DNA of 64,000 bases. It comes from Metapseudomonas boanensis (GTDB taxonomy: Bacteria; Pseudomonadota; Gammaproteobacteria; Pseudomonadales; Pseudomonadaceae). The position numbers and the translations under genes were made by a program. Below are positions 48,119-57,070 of this stretch, one piece after another; the stretch's first letter is position 1; each line of letters starts with the position of its first letter. The notes below the pieces were generated by a model, which saw nothing but the letters and a program-made list of their open reading frames with translations, was not told the origin of the DNA and did no database searches. The stretch covers positions 26,046 to 90,045 of the forward strand of contig NZ_JAGTIS010000017.1 in assembly GCF_018704125.1 (NCBI RefSeq). The letters are read 5' to 3'.

Positions 48119-48574
48119 TTACCGCGCCACGTGCACAGGAGCGGGAGGATCAGGCACTCGCGTCAGCGGCCAGCTCCCGTATTCCAGCGTGCGAGCTGCC
48201 GGTGGCTCCGTGGTTACGACATAAACCCGTCGCTCATCGCCGTGATGCAAGAGCAGGCACTGCAACGCCTTGCCGTCTTCGACCACGAACCATCTGGCTT
48301 CGCCGTCACGGGTGAACTCCATGAAACGCACCACCGGCGACAGCACAGGGGTCGGCGCATAGGCGCTCCAGGCTTCCTCCATCTGGCTGCCCTCTACCAC
48401 CCAGCCGGTGGCCGGCAATTGCCCTCTTTCCTCACTCCTGCGCCCCCAGGGAATCCAGACCACCCCGCGCGTCGGATCATGGATAGGAAGGGCAGCGTCC
48501 AGGTCCGGGTAACTGACCCGTTGCCTGGAGCCTGCACTGGTGTAGAGCCCGCTGATCTCCACTGCGCGACACAT
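48119..48574 (-). CDS. Hypothetical protein
   Basis: A 151-residue protein of unknown function. The start MCRAVEISGLYTSAG is at an ATG with GGAGG nine bases upstream. GVVWIPWGRRSEERGQLPATGW around residue 40 is the most conserved-looking part. There is no signal peptide or membrane segment. The MC N-terminus and the PWGR segment recall the SOS-response (YedK/HMCES) family but the rest does not fit and the length is too short, so I do not name it. It is on the strand opposite to the bufferin cluster and divergent from it. Confidence 0.55.
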   Translation of the reverse strand: MCRAVEISGLYTSAGSRQRVSYPDLDAALPIHDPTRGVVWIPWGRRSEERGQLPATGWVVEGSQMEEAWSAYAPTPVLSPVVRFMEFTRDGEARWFVVEDGKALQCLLLHHGDERRVYVVTTEPPAARTLEYGSWPLTRVPDPPAPVHVAR

Positions 48575-48900
48575 GGCTGCCTCCGCCTGCTGAATCACGA
48601 CCATTCCCCGCCGCGCGTGCGCGCGCCCAGCAGCCTGAGTGTCGTAAGGGACGCAGAAGAATCAAGCAGACCTCCCACCGTCCGGGACAGGAGGGCCAAG
48701 CGCGCGACGAAACGCTTGATGAAAAATTTCCTGCCGCGCTGTAACAGGCACAAGGCAACCGAGTCATTTAATCCGTGGGCGCTGTTCCCGGGCTGGACCA
48801 ACGGCCGTGACTACACTGGGAACACCTATGACTTTGCAGCCTCCGGACATACGCCGGTTCTCTGATACCACCCACACACCCCGAAACGGAGATGACCACA

Positions 48901-49206
48901 ATGAAAACCACCAATACCGTTACCGCCGCTACCCTAGCCCTTGCACTGGGCACCGCTATCAGCCTCTCCATGGCCCCTTTGAGCGTCCAGGCCGCCGACA
49001 ACGAAAAATGTTTTGGCGTGGCCATGAAAGGCAAGAACGACTGCGCCGCCGGCCCCGGCACCAGCTGCGCCGGTACCTCCAAGGTCGATTATCAGGGCAA
49101 CTCGTGGAAGTACGTCCCGGCCGGGACCTGCGAGAAAACCGCATCGCCTAGCTCGCCCACCGGCTACGGCCAACTCAAGGCCTTCAAAGAGAAGACTGCC
49201 GGCTAA
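48901..49206 (+). CDS. bufA1: Bufferin-type metallophore precursor BufA1 (DUF2282)
   Basis: A 101-residue DUF2282 protein, the precursor of a bufferin, a ribosomally made and modified metal-binding peptide. The signal peptide ends after VQA (about residue 31). The mature part has four Cys (37, 48, 56, 77) in [22 protein letters not shown] and AGTCEKT. These Cys are the modification sites in studied bufferins, where they become thiooxazoles that bind copper. The ATG at 48901 has GGAG nine bases upstream. It is followed by the DUF692 enzyme after 25 bases. The name is by family. Confidence 0.85.
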   Translation: MKTTNTVTAATLALALGTAISLSMAPLSVQAADNEKCFGVAMKGKNDCAAGPGTSCAGTSKVDYQGNSWKYVPAGTCEKTASPSSPTGYGQLKAFKEKTAG

Positions 49207-49231
49207 TCGAACGGGCCAGGAGCGCTGACGA

Positions 49232-50137
49232 ATGAGCGTCATTCACTCACGCGCTGGCCTCGCCAGCGCTCCCGCTCGCCAAGCTGTGCTGCCGGCGCGA
49301 GCGGGCATCGGACTCAAGTCCCAGTACTATCGGGACATCGTCGAGGGTCAGCCAGACGTTGGCTTCTTCGAAATCCACGCCGAGAACTACATGGTCGACG
49401 GCGGCCCGTTCCATCATTACCTAGGGTTGATTCGCGAGAACTATCCACTCTCTATCCATGGCGTTGGGCTGTCGATCGGCGCAGAACAAGCCTTGGATGT
49501 GGCACACCTCGACCGACTCGCCGCACTGATCGAGCGTTACCAGCCGGAGTCCTTCTCCGAGCACCTCGCCTGGTCCAGCCACGGAGAGTGGTTCCTCAAC
49601 GACCTGCTGCCACTGCCTTACGATCAGACAAGCCTGGTGCGAGTCTGCGAGCACATAGACCAGGTCCAGACGCGACTGAAACGCCCGATGCTGCTGGAGA
49701 ATCCAGCGACTTATGTAGAGTTCGCCAGCTCCACCCTGAATGAAGCCCAGTTCATCCACGAGGTGGTCCGACGCACGGGCTGCGGCCTGTTGCTGGATCT
49801 CAACAATGCCTACATCAGCTGCACCAACCACAATCGTGACCTGGGTGCCTATCTCGCCGCCCTGCCCCTCGACGCGGTCGGTGAAGTGCACCTGGCAGGC
49901 TTCGCCGAAGATCGCGACAGCGTCGGTGACCGTTTGCTCATCGATACCCACGGTACCCCAGTGGACAATGCGGTCTGGGCACTCTACCGCGATACCCTGG
50001 ACGCGCTCGGTCCCTTGCCGACCTTGCTTGAGCGCGACAACGACATCCCGCCCTTCGAAGCACTCCTCGCCGAAGCGGCGCAAGCCGAGCGGCTCATCCA
50101 TCAGTGCTGTCGGATGCGCATAGAGGTGACCCCATGA
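49232..50137 (+). CDS. bufB: MNIO-family (DUF692) peptide-modifying enzyme BufB
   Basis: A 301-residue TIM-barrel protein of the multinuclear non-heme iron oxidase (MNIO, DUF692) family. The metal-ligand segments are visible: [10 protein letters not shown] near residue 47, [10 protein letters not shown] near 73, SEHLAW near 110, LLENPATY near 152, [11 protein letters not shown] near 185, EVHLAGF and [12 protein letters not shown] enzymes oxidise Cys or Asp residues of peptides; BufB acts on BufA with BufC. Its stop overlaps the bufC start (ATGA). Confidence 0.9.
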   Translation: MSVIHSRAGLASAPARQAVLPARAGIGLKSQYYRDIVEGQPDVGFFEIHAENYMVDGGPFHHYLGLIRENYPLSIHGVGLSIGAEQALDVAHLDRLAALIERYQPESFSEHLAWSSHGEWFLNDLLPLPYDQTSLVRVCEHIDQVQTRLKRPMLLENPATYVEFASSTLNEAQFIHEVVRRTGCGLLLDLNNAYISCTNHNRDLGAYLAALPLDAVGEVHLAGFAEDRDSVGDRLLIDTHGTPVDNAVWALYRDTLDALGPLPTLLERDNDIPPFEALLAEAAQAERLIHQCCRMRIEVTP

Positions 50138-50913
50138 GCAGCCAAGCGGTGTTCGTCGCTGCCCTCCTCGACCCCGACCTGCCCTGCCCGGATGACCTCA
50201 AGTGCTGGAATGGCTCGGCAGTGGAAGGCCGCTTCGCCGTCTACCGCAACAACGTCATGCACTCGCTGGTGGAGGCGTTGGCCGACACCTTTCCTGTGGT
50301 CCGGGAGTTGGTCGGCGATGACTTTTTCCGTGCCATTGTCCAGCACCATGTGCGTACCGCACCGCCACAGAGTCGCATTCTGATCCGCTACGGAGACACC
50401 TTCCCAGAGTTCGTCGCCAGTTTTCCGCCAGCCTCCGACCTGCCTTATCTGGCTGACGTGGCGCGCCTGGAGCTGTTGCGTGTGCACGCCTACCACGCCG
50501 CAGATCTGCCACCGCTGGATATGCAGGCACTGGTACCGGCATTGGCTGACCCGGCTCAGCTGCCCGGCATGACCTTCCGGCTCCACCCTTCGGTGTCAGT
50601 GCTGGAGTCGCCCTTCGCCATCGTCTCGCTCTGGGCCGCGCATCAGGGGTTACTGGATATCGGCACGGTTGACCCGCTGCTGCCGGAGTCTGCGCTGGTG
50701 CTGCGCAATGGCCTGGACGTGGAGGTGAACCAGTTGTCTCCCGGCGCTTCGGCCTTCATCCGGCACCTGCAGTCCGGAGACAGTTTCGAAACGGCTGCCC
50801 AAGCCGCATTCGGTCTTGATCCGACCTTCGATCTCGGCGCCCTGCTGGGGCAACTCTTGCAGGCCGGCGCCATCACCCACTTCGCGCAAACCTCAGGGAG
50901 GCACCCAGAATGA
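50134..50913 (+). CDS. bufC: BufB partner protein BufC (DUF2063)
   Basis: A 259-residue DUF2063 protein, the partner of the MNIO enzyme that binds the peptide substrate. The N-terminal half has [32 protein letters not shown], which is the DUF2063 hallmark, and [20 protein letters not shown]. The C-terminal half is a RiPP-recognition-like domain. The ATG at 50134 overlaps the bufB stop; the frame open to 50104 is not used. The stop overlaps the DoxX start by four bases. Confidence 0.9.
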   Translation: MSSQAVFVAALLDPDLPCPDDLKCWNGSAVEGRFAVYRNNVMHSLVEALADTFPVVRELVGDDFFRAIVQHHVRTAPPQSRILIRYGDTFPEFVASFPPASDLPYLADVARLELLRVHAYHAADLPPLDMQALVPALADPAQLPGMTFRLHPSVSVLESPFAIVSLWAAHQGLLDIGTVDPLLPESALVLRNGLDVEVNQLSPGASAFIRHLQSGDSFETAAQAAFGLDPTFDLGALLGQLLQAGAITHFAQTSGRHPE

Positions 50914-51422
50914 TCGACACACTCCATGTCCAGCAAGCCGCTTTCCCGGTACGTCTGATCGCCCAGTTCATCGAACTGTGCAAGCGCGTGCCCTACAGCC
51001 TGGTGGCCTTCGTCGCACGCTTCTCCGTCGCCGCCGTGTTCTGGAAGTCTGGCCAGACCAAGATCGAGGGCCTGGCCATCGACCTGGTCTCCGGTACCTT
51101 GGAGCTGGGCGTGCCGCACTTATCGGCATCGGCCATCCCGCTGTTCACCGACGAATACAAAGTGCCTCTTCTGTCCCCGGAAGTGGCGGCCTATGCCGCT
51201 GCATTCGGCGAGCATTTCTTCCCTATCCTCATCCTGCTGGGCCTCGCCACCCGCTTCTCCGCCCTGGCGCTGTTGGGCATGACGCTGGTGATCCAGATAT
51301 TCGTCTACCCCGACGCCTATCCCATCCACGGCGTGTGGGCCGCCAGCCTGCTCCTGCTGATCGCCCAGGGGCCGGGAGTCCTGTCCATCGACCACCTGAT
51401 AGCCCGGCATAACCGGAGCTGA
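50910..51422 (+). CDS. DoxX-family membrane protein of the bufferin cluster
   Basis: A 170-residue inner membrane protein of the DoxX family with about four hydrophobic segments. VAFVARFSVAAVFWKSGQTKIEG near residue 32 and EHFFPILILLGLATRFSALALLGM near 100 are typical. DoxX proteins accompany many DUF692-DUF2063 clusters. Its role is unknown; a redox or transport role in the bufferin pathway is inferred. It is the fourth gene of the operon, coupled to bufC by a four-base overlap. Confidence 0.85.
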   Translation: MIDTLHVQQAAFPVRLIAQFIELCKRVPYSLVAFVARFSVAAVFWKSGQTKIEGLAIDLVSGTLELGVPHLSASAIPLFTDEYKVPLLSPEVAAYAAAFGEHFFPILILLGLATRFSALALLGMTLVIQIFVYPDAYPIHGVWAASLLLLIAQGPGVLSIDHLIARHNRS

Positions 51423-51815
51423 ACCTGGCACAGAACCTACCACGGGGGGACGTCAGCCGTTTCGTTGGCGCTGAGCCTGCGCAGGCCAACCTTGCTGGCC
51501 TGGCGACTTCAGGGCCCTTCCCGGACAGAGGTCCAGGCTAGTGCTGCAAGGGCCAACCCGTACGGATCGCACAAACGGCGCTTGTCGCCCCTCCGCCACC
51601 GGCAATCCGAGGTACCTAATGGGGGACACCGCTGTCTCTGGCAGGCTCCTGCGCATCGCCTAGGCTTGGACAGGCAGCCTGGATGAGTTCTACAGGTTGG
51701 GGAACGGAGCAGCACGACAAGGGACTGGGCGAAAAGAGGCGGCATTGTTTTCCATGAGCCGGAATGATTCTGCCTCGTTCTTCATGCAGTTCTTATTGAT
51801 CAAAGGAGTGCACTC
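51423..51815. other. Intergenic region, no gene recognised
   Basis: 393 bases between the bufferin operon and the GH5 gene. Only short shadow ORFs were seen. The 3' part presumably carries the GH5 promoter. No REP palindrome of the kinds found elsewhere is present. Confidence 0.5.
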
Positions 51816-52943
51816 ATGGAGCAGCAGATCCCCGTTCACGCCAACCCCAGCAAGAAATTGCGCGGGGTCAATCTGGGCGGCTGGCTGGTTTTGGAGAAGT
51901 GGATGACTCCCAGCCTGTTCGAAGGATTGCAGGCCGTCGATGAAACCACCTGGTGCGTCGAGATGGGCGCGCGGGCCACGGAACGGCTGCAGAAACACTG
52001 GAACAGTTTTATCAATCGCGACGACTTCGTCTGGCTGCACGAGCGCGGCATCAATGCCGTGCGCATTCCACTCGGCCATTGGATCTTCGGCCCGGATTAT
52101 CCCTATCACCGTAGCTACGGCGAAAACCGCTACCCCTTTGTAGAGGGCGGGCTCGAGGTACTCGACCGGGCATTTGCCTGGGCGGAAGAACTCCAGTTGA
52201 AGATCGTCCTGGATCTGCACGCCGCCCCCGGATGCCAGAACGGATTCGATAATGGCGGGATAAAGGATGTCTGCGAATGGCACACCGATGCGCAATACCG
52301 CGAGCACTCGCTGAGCGTGCTGGAGCGCCTGGCCGAGCGGTATCACGGCGAGCCCAGCCTGCATGCCATCGAAGTGCTCAACGAGCCACGCTGGGATGTG
52401 CCGACCGAGTACCTGAAAAGCTACAACCTCGACGCCTACCAGCGCATTCGCCGGTACTGCAAGGCCGAGCAGGTCAGTGTTGTCTTCCATGACGGCTTCC
52501 GCCCCTTCGAGCATTACCTTGGTTTCATGCAGGCACCGGAATTCGCCAATGTGGTCTTCGATATCCATCGCTACCAGTGCTTCGAGCGCTGTGACATCGA
52601 CAGCGATATCTACACTCACCTGCACAAGGCCAGCGGGCAATGGAAAACCGAAGCCGATGCAATCATCCAGCAAATGGGGATGCCGGCGTATTGCGGCGAG
52701 TGGAGCCTGGGGCTCGACCTGAAAGTAGTCTCGCTCTGGGCCGAAGGGCCGTTCAATCACGCGCTGGAAAGCATGGACAGCTTCCAGAAGGACGTCGCCT
52801 ATCGTGGCTATGCCGCGGCCCAGTTGCTCACTTTCGAAAAATACCTGGGCTGGTTCTTCTGGAGTTATAAAACCGAAACCACACCCGCCTGGTGTTTTCG
52901 CGAATGTGTCCAGCGCGGCTGGCTGCCCTCAGTTTTCTCCTAG
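51816..52943 (+). CDS. Glycoside hydrolase family 5 (exo-1,3-beta-glucanase-like), no signal peptide
   Basis: A 375-residue GH5 enzyme that resembles fungal exo-beta-1,3-glucanases. LRGVNLGGWLVLEKWMTPSLF opens the protein, the acid/base Glu190 is in EVLNEPRW and the nucleophile Glu295 in YCGEWSLG. Other catalytic-site motifs are IPLGHWIFGPDYPY and VLDLHAAPGCQNG. It has no signal peptide or lipobox, so it would be cytoplasmic unless exported in an unusual way. The ATG at 51816 has AAGGAG nine bases upstream. Its stop overlaps the convergent ABC gene by 15 bases. The glucan substrate is unknown. Confidence 0.85.
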   Translation: MEQQIPVHANPSKKLRGVNLGGWLVLEKWMTPSLFEGLQAVDETTWCVEMGARATERLQKHWNSFINRDDFVWLHERGINAVRIPLGHWIFGPDYPYHRSYGENRYPFVEGGLEVLDRAFAWAEELQLKIVLDLHAAPGCQNGFDNGGIKDVCEWHTDAQYREHSLSVLERLAERYHGEPSLHAIEVLNEPRWDVPTEYLKSYNLDAYQRIRRYCKAEQVSVVFHDGFRPFEHYLGFMQAPEFANVVFDIHRYQCFERCDIDSDIYTHLHKASGQWKTEADAIIQQMGMPAYCGEWSLGLDLKVVSLWAEGPFNHALESMDSFQKDVAYRGYAAAQLLTFEKYLGWFFWSYKTETTPAWCFRECVQRGWLPSVFS

Positions 52944-54695
52944 CGCGCGGAGCGGAGTGCCATAACTGCTGAACTGCTCCTGCGGCAGGTGATTGAGCAG
53001 GAGCTTGCGCTGGTAGTGCCGTTCGTGGCCGGCATGGAAACTGATGGCCAGCAGCGTCGAATCGGGCAGTTCTCGGTGCAGCATGTCCATCAGGTATTCC
53101 TCGCCCTTGGGCTCGAAGGCACTGGTCGCCTCCTCGATGAACACCCAGGACGGCCGCTGCAGGAAAAGCCGCGCAATGCCCAGACGCTGCTGCGCGCGCA
53201 GCGGCAGTACGCTTTGCCAGTTATCGACCTCTTCCAGGCGTGCTGCCAGCCAACCAACCCCGGCGCATTCCAGGGCATGCTGCATGGCACTGGCCGGGAA
53301 GGTGCCTGCTGGCTGTGGATAGCTCAGCGCTGCCTTCAAGCTGCCAAGCGGCAGGAAGGGCCGCTGCGGCAGGAAGCAAATCGCAGGTCCGGCAGGTAGC
53401 CAGACCTCGCCATGCCCCCACGGCCACAAGCCAGCGACCACTTTGAACAGGCCGATGGTGACCGCCGGATCACCAGAAATCAGCACCCGCTCGCCACGCT
53501 GGATCGCCACGTTGAGGCCCTGGATCAGGATCTTCCCGTCAGGATTGGAGATGCACAAGTCGCGCAGTACCAGTTCTGACTGGTTCGATTTCGCCAGGCT
53601 GATGCGATGGTCTTGCGGCTCGGCAGCCTGCTCTTCAAGCCTCTGCAGGTCGCTGTAGAGGCTCATCACCCGGTCCGCTGAAGCCCGGCAACGCGCGAGC
53701 TCGGCCAGGTTATCGATCGGCCACGAGAGCGCCGAGGTCAGTTGGTGGAATGCTTGCGCGGCCTGCATCAGCACCCCCAGCGTAATGCTGGCGGCAATGT
53801 ACTGTGGTGCCATGACCAGGATCGGGAACACTGGCAGCAGCACACCATAGCCCGAAGAAAACGATACGATTCCCAGGTAAGCGCGAGTCTGGCGATACCA
53901 GCGACGGCCCAGCTCGGCGAAAGAGGTCGCCGAACTCTTCCGCTCGATCTCTTCGCCCTGCATCAACGCAATCGCCTCGGAGCTTTCCCGCGCATGGGCA
54001 AGCCCGAAGCGGAAATTCGCCTCCGCTGTTTGGAGTTTGTTGGTCGCCTTGACCAACGGACGCCCGAGCAGCATGCCGAACAGCGTGCCGGCTCCAGCAT
54101 AGGCAAACGCCAGAATGACCATGTAACCCGGAACCAGCAAGGCGGTGCCGGGCACGTTGAGGCTGCCGGTAACCCTCAGCAGGATGTCGACAAAGCTGCC
54201 AAAAATCAGCAGCGAGTAGACCAGCGAGTGGGTCAAGGAAATCGTGCTTTCGGTGACGACGTGGATATCTTCGGCAATCCGGCCATCCGGGTTGTCATGC
54301 TCGCCCTCGGTGAGCTGCAACTGGTAGTGATGCCCGTGCGTCATCCATTGGTCCAGGACCTTTGCCGTCAGCCACTTGCGCCAATCCAGTTGCAACCAGC
54401 GCTTGACCTGCATATGCAGCGCCGTAATGCCCATGGTCAGCAGGAGGATCACCACGAAGGTGGCGATCTGCACCATCAAGCGGCTCAGTGACTTCGCTTC
54501 CAGGGCATCGAAGAGCGCACGGTTCCAGTAATTCATCCAGATCACCAGGCCGACCTGAGCCAGGGTGAGCAGCAGCAGAGCCAGGGTGAAACCGCGGGCC
54601 TTCCACTTCTGTGCAGAGTTCCAGTACGGCATGACCAGACGCAGGAACTGCCACCGCGATCTCGACGGTTGCCGAGTTTCTGCCCGCCGAATCAT
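52929..54695 (-). CDS. SbmA/BacA-type ABC transporter with degenerate ATPase motifs
   Basis: A 588-residue fused permease-ATPase protein of the YddA/SbmA_BacA type (ABC_membrane_2). The N-terminal half has about six membrane segments (WMNYWNRALFDALEAKSL near 53) and the family motif NPDGRIAEDIHVVTEST near 135. The C-terminal half is an ABC domain with unusual residues: GDPAVTIG where Walker A (GxSGxGKS) should be at 408-415, LPLRAQQR in place of LSGGEQQR, and WVFIEEATSAF as Walker B. With no Walker A Lys, ATP hydrolysis is doubtful. The reading frame is intact. The start at 54695 lacks a clear ribosome site. Confidence 0.85.
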   Translation of the reverse strand: MIRRAETRQPSRSRWQFLRLVMPYWNSAQKWKARGFTLALLLLTLAQVGLVIWMNYWNRALFDALEAKSLSRLMVQIATFVVILLLTMGITALHMQVKRWLQLDWRKWLTAKVLDQWMTHGHHYQLQLTEGEHDNPDGRIAEDIHVVTESTISLTHSLVYSLLIFGSFVDILLRVTGSLNVPGTALLVPGYMVILAFAYAGAGTLFGMLLGRPLVKATNKLQTAEANFRFGLAHARESSEAIALMQGEEIERKSSATSFAELGRRWYRQTRAYLGIVSFSSGYGVLLPVFPILVMAPQYIAASITLGVLMQAAQAFHQLTSALSWPIDNLAELARCRASADRVMSLYSDLQRLEEQAAEPQDHRISLAKSNQSELVLRDLCISNPDGKILIQGLNVAIQRGERVLISGDPAVTIGLFKVVAGLWPWGHGEVWLPAGPAICFLPQRPFLPLGSLKAALSYPQPAGTFPASAMQHALECAGVGWLAARLEEVDNWQSVLPLRAQQRLGIARLFLQRPSWVFIEEATSAFEPKGEEYLMDMLHRELPDSTLLAISFHAGHERHYQRKLLLNHLPQEQFSSYGTPLRALGEN

Positions 54696-55375
54696 TTATT
54701 CGCGACCCCGCGCAGCCATCAGGTGTAGCCGCTCATTCATAAGCCCAAGCGGTACGGCAGAATCATTCGGCAGACGCGCGGTGACGGGGCCCCCATGGTC
54801 ATCGGAAATTTGCAGGTCGACTCGGCGCCAGCCCGCAGCGCAGAGGTCTCCCCAACACTGGCGGGCATGCGCACCCGCACAATCTACCGGCAGAAAAATC
54901 ATCAAACCCCCTGCTGCTCAAGGCCGAAACCTCTGGTTGCTCAGCGTACTCCGGGGAGTGCGTTGCCTACCCTGCGGAACTCTTCGTGTTCGGCCAGGGA
55001 ATTGCTGCGAGGTGCAGCGGCGGTGTGTGAGCGAACGTTGGCCGGTAATAGTGTTTTCGGCTCGTTTTGCTCAGCGCAACGCTGCACCCGGTAAAAGTCA
55101 TTCAAGCACACAGAACCTGAACGGCACCGATTATCCGGACTGTCGAGCACGCCCGGCCGACAGAGGAACCGACGGGCGGGCGATCGGCAACCCACACGAG
55201 GTTATTCAACTGAATCGCCACGCCGAGCGCCTGCTTGTGGAAGCAGGCGAGTTGCATGGGATCTGCAGGTCCCAATGAGCATCCCGATTTTCGACGAGGC
55301 GCAAGTAGACTTCACCAGCCCGCACAGATTTGTCTTGTCTCGACAGGCCTCTGCCAAGCTGCCGTGCGCAGCGCT
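54696..55375. other. Intergenic region with possible regulator remnant
   Basis: 680 bases between the ABC gene and ercS. Open frames are short and have no recognisable start. On the plus strand near 55140-55278 a frame reads VIQLNRHAERLLVEAGELHG before a stop, which resembles the PAS-like or middle segment of LuxR-family regulators. It could be a decayed gene fragment. No RNA gene was recognised. Confidence 0.3.
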
Positions 55376-57070
55376 TCAGCCAGCCTTGCCCAGTATCTGG
55401 CTGAGCACCGCGCGCAACTTGCCAGGCTTCACCGGCTTGTTCAGCAGCGGCACGCCGAGCTGTTGCAGCTCGCGTCGGCACTGGTCACTGCGATCGGCGG
55501 TGATGATCACCGCCGGCACAGGGCGATTGAAAAACTCGCGTAACGCCTGGATCACCTCGCAACCTGTCACGTCATGGTCCAGGTGGTAGTCGGCCACGAT
55601 CAGATCGGGGGCCTGCCCACCCAGCATCGCCAGGGCGTCATCCAGATCGGGCGCAGCCACCACGTCGCAGCCCCACTGACCAAGCAGTGCCGACATGCTG
55701 TCGAGGATGCTCGACTCGTTGTCCACCACCAGCAGCCGTTGTCCGGGCAACGGATCGCCTGTCACCGGGCGCGGTTCGACGTTCTGGCATGCCACCGGCG
55801 CAGCATCTGCCAGGGGCACCACGATACTGAACACCGAGCCGCGGCCGAGCTGCGAGCGGACCTGCACCGGGTAGTCGAGCATGCTGGCGATGCGGTCGAC
55901 GATAGCCAACCCCAGGCCCACGCCCTTGCGCTCAGCGGCCCGGCCAACGTTAAGCTGGTTGAACTCGAGGAAAATCGCCTGCAGCTGATCCTCGGGGATG
56001 CCGCGCCCGCTGTCCCAGACCTCCAGCCTTAAACGGTCGCCCACTCGACGGCAGCCAAGCAGTACACGGCCGTGCTCGGTGTAGCGGCAGGCGTTGCTGA
56101 GCAGGTTGCGCAGAATGCGGGTCAGCAGCCGGAAGTCGGTATTGATACTGAGGCGCGGCACGCGCACGCGCAGTTCCAGGCCAGCCGCCTCGGCCACACT
56201 CTGGAACTCCGAGGCCAGCGGGCCCAGCACCTCGTCGAGGTGATAGACATCGAGGTCCGGCTTGATCGCACTCTGGTCCAGCTTGGAGATGTCCAGCAGG
56301 TCGGTCAGCAGGTCCTCGGCGCCTTCCAACGCCTGGTGGGTGCGCTCGACCAACAGCTGCTCCGAGGGTGGCAATTGCCGCTCGCGAAGGGTCGATACCA
56401 ACAGGCGCGCTGCATTCAGCGGTTGCAGCAGGTCATGGCTAGCGGCAGCCAGGTATTTGTCCTTGCTAAGGTTGGCCGCTTCGGCGGCGTCCCGCGCCTC
56501 GCTCAGCTGCTCGTTCAAGGCCTGCAATTCGCGGGTGCGGTCCAGGACGCGCTGCTCCAGTTCGTCATTGAGAGTCTGCAGGCGCTGCTGGGCGAGGATG
56601 CGCTCGGTGATGTCGGCAACGAAGCCTTCCACCAGGCCTTCCTCGTCCGGCTTGAGCAGCAGGTTCATCAGCACGTCGACATGGCTGCCGTCCTTGCGCC
56701 GCAGGCGCGTCTCATAGCCGAACAGGCCGTTGCCTCGTTGCAGTTCGCGGCGAATGCGCGCCAGCTCCGCCGCACCGCCGACGAAAAGATTGGAGGCCAG
56801 GTCCGTCAGCGGCCACAGGCAATCCTGCGGCGAGTCATAGCCGAGCATGCGCGCCAGGGCCGGGTTGGCGGCGCGCATGCCCTCCTGCAGGCTGGCCTGG
56901 AAGATGCCGTGCACGGCGTGCTCGAACAGCCATTTGTAGCGATTGCGCTCGGTTTCCAGCTCTTCCAGCCGCGCCAGCAACTCGGGATAGTGGCTTTTGC
57001 GTGCCGAGTGGGAACCCAGTCCAAGGAGCCCGGCCAGCGCCTGACGCTGCTCGTCAGAGGGCCTCGGCAT
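55376..57070 (-). CDS. ercS: Hybrid sensor kinase ErcS-like (PAS-HisKA-HATPase-REC)
   Basis: A 564-residue hybrid histidine kinase without membrane segments. A PAS domain (about residues 45-165) precedes a coiled-coil, a HisKA domain with His212 in AAASHDLLQPLNAARLL, a HATPase_c domain with SNACRYTEHGRV and SGRGIPEDQLQ, and a C-terminal receiver with VADYHLDHDVTG (Asp acceptor). It corresponds to PA1992 (ErcS), which acts in regulation of ethanol oxidation through PQQ enzymes. The ATG at 57070 lies within the end of ercA, with a 17-base overlap; earlier starts to 57211 are not used. Confidence 0.85.
   Translation of the reverse strand: MPRPSDEQRQALAGLLGLGSHSARKSHYPELLARLEELETERNRYKWLFEHAVHGIFQASLQEGMRAANPALARMLGYDSPQDCLWPLTDLASNLFVGGAAELARIRRELQRGNGLFGYETRLRRKDGSHVDVLMNLLLKPDEEGLVEGFVADITERILAQQRLQTLNDELEQRVLDRTRELQALNEQLSEARDAAEAANLSKDKYLAAASHDLLQPLNAARLLVSTLRERQLPPSEQLLVERTHQALEGAEDLLTDLLDISKLDQSAIKPDLDVYHLDEVLGPLASEFQSVAEAAGLELRVRVPRLSINTDFRLLTRILRNLLSNACRYTEHGRVLLGCRRVGDRLRLEVWDSGRGIPEDQLQAIFLEFNQLNVGRAAERKGVGLGLAIVDRIASMLDYPVQVRSQLGRGSVFSIVVPLADAAPVACQNVEPRPVTGDPLPGQRLLVVDNESSILDSMSALLGQWGCDVVAAPDLDDALAMLGGQAPDLIVADYHLDHDVTGCEVIQALREFFNRPVPAVIITADRSDQCRRELQQLGVPLLNKPVKPGKLRAVLSQILGKAG

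Noticed and set aside
46870..48315. 481-residue plus-strand frame opposite the aldehyde dehydrogenase gene
   Set aside because: Antisense shadow of a gene with clear catalytic Cys and Glu motifs; no domain content.
48741..48765. GTAAC-N15-GAGTC as an ECF sigma promoter for bufA1
   Set aside because: The match is partial and it lies about 135-160 bases upstream of the start; no ECF sigma gene is near, so it was not listed as a promoter.
54696..55375. tRNA or small RNA gene in the gap before ercS
   Set aside because: No cloverleaf arms or TTCGA-type T-loop with paired stems were found by eye, and no promoter-terminator pair bounds a transcript.
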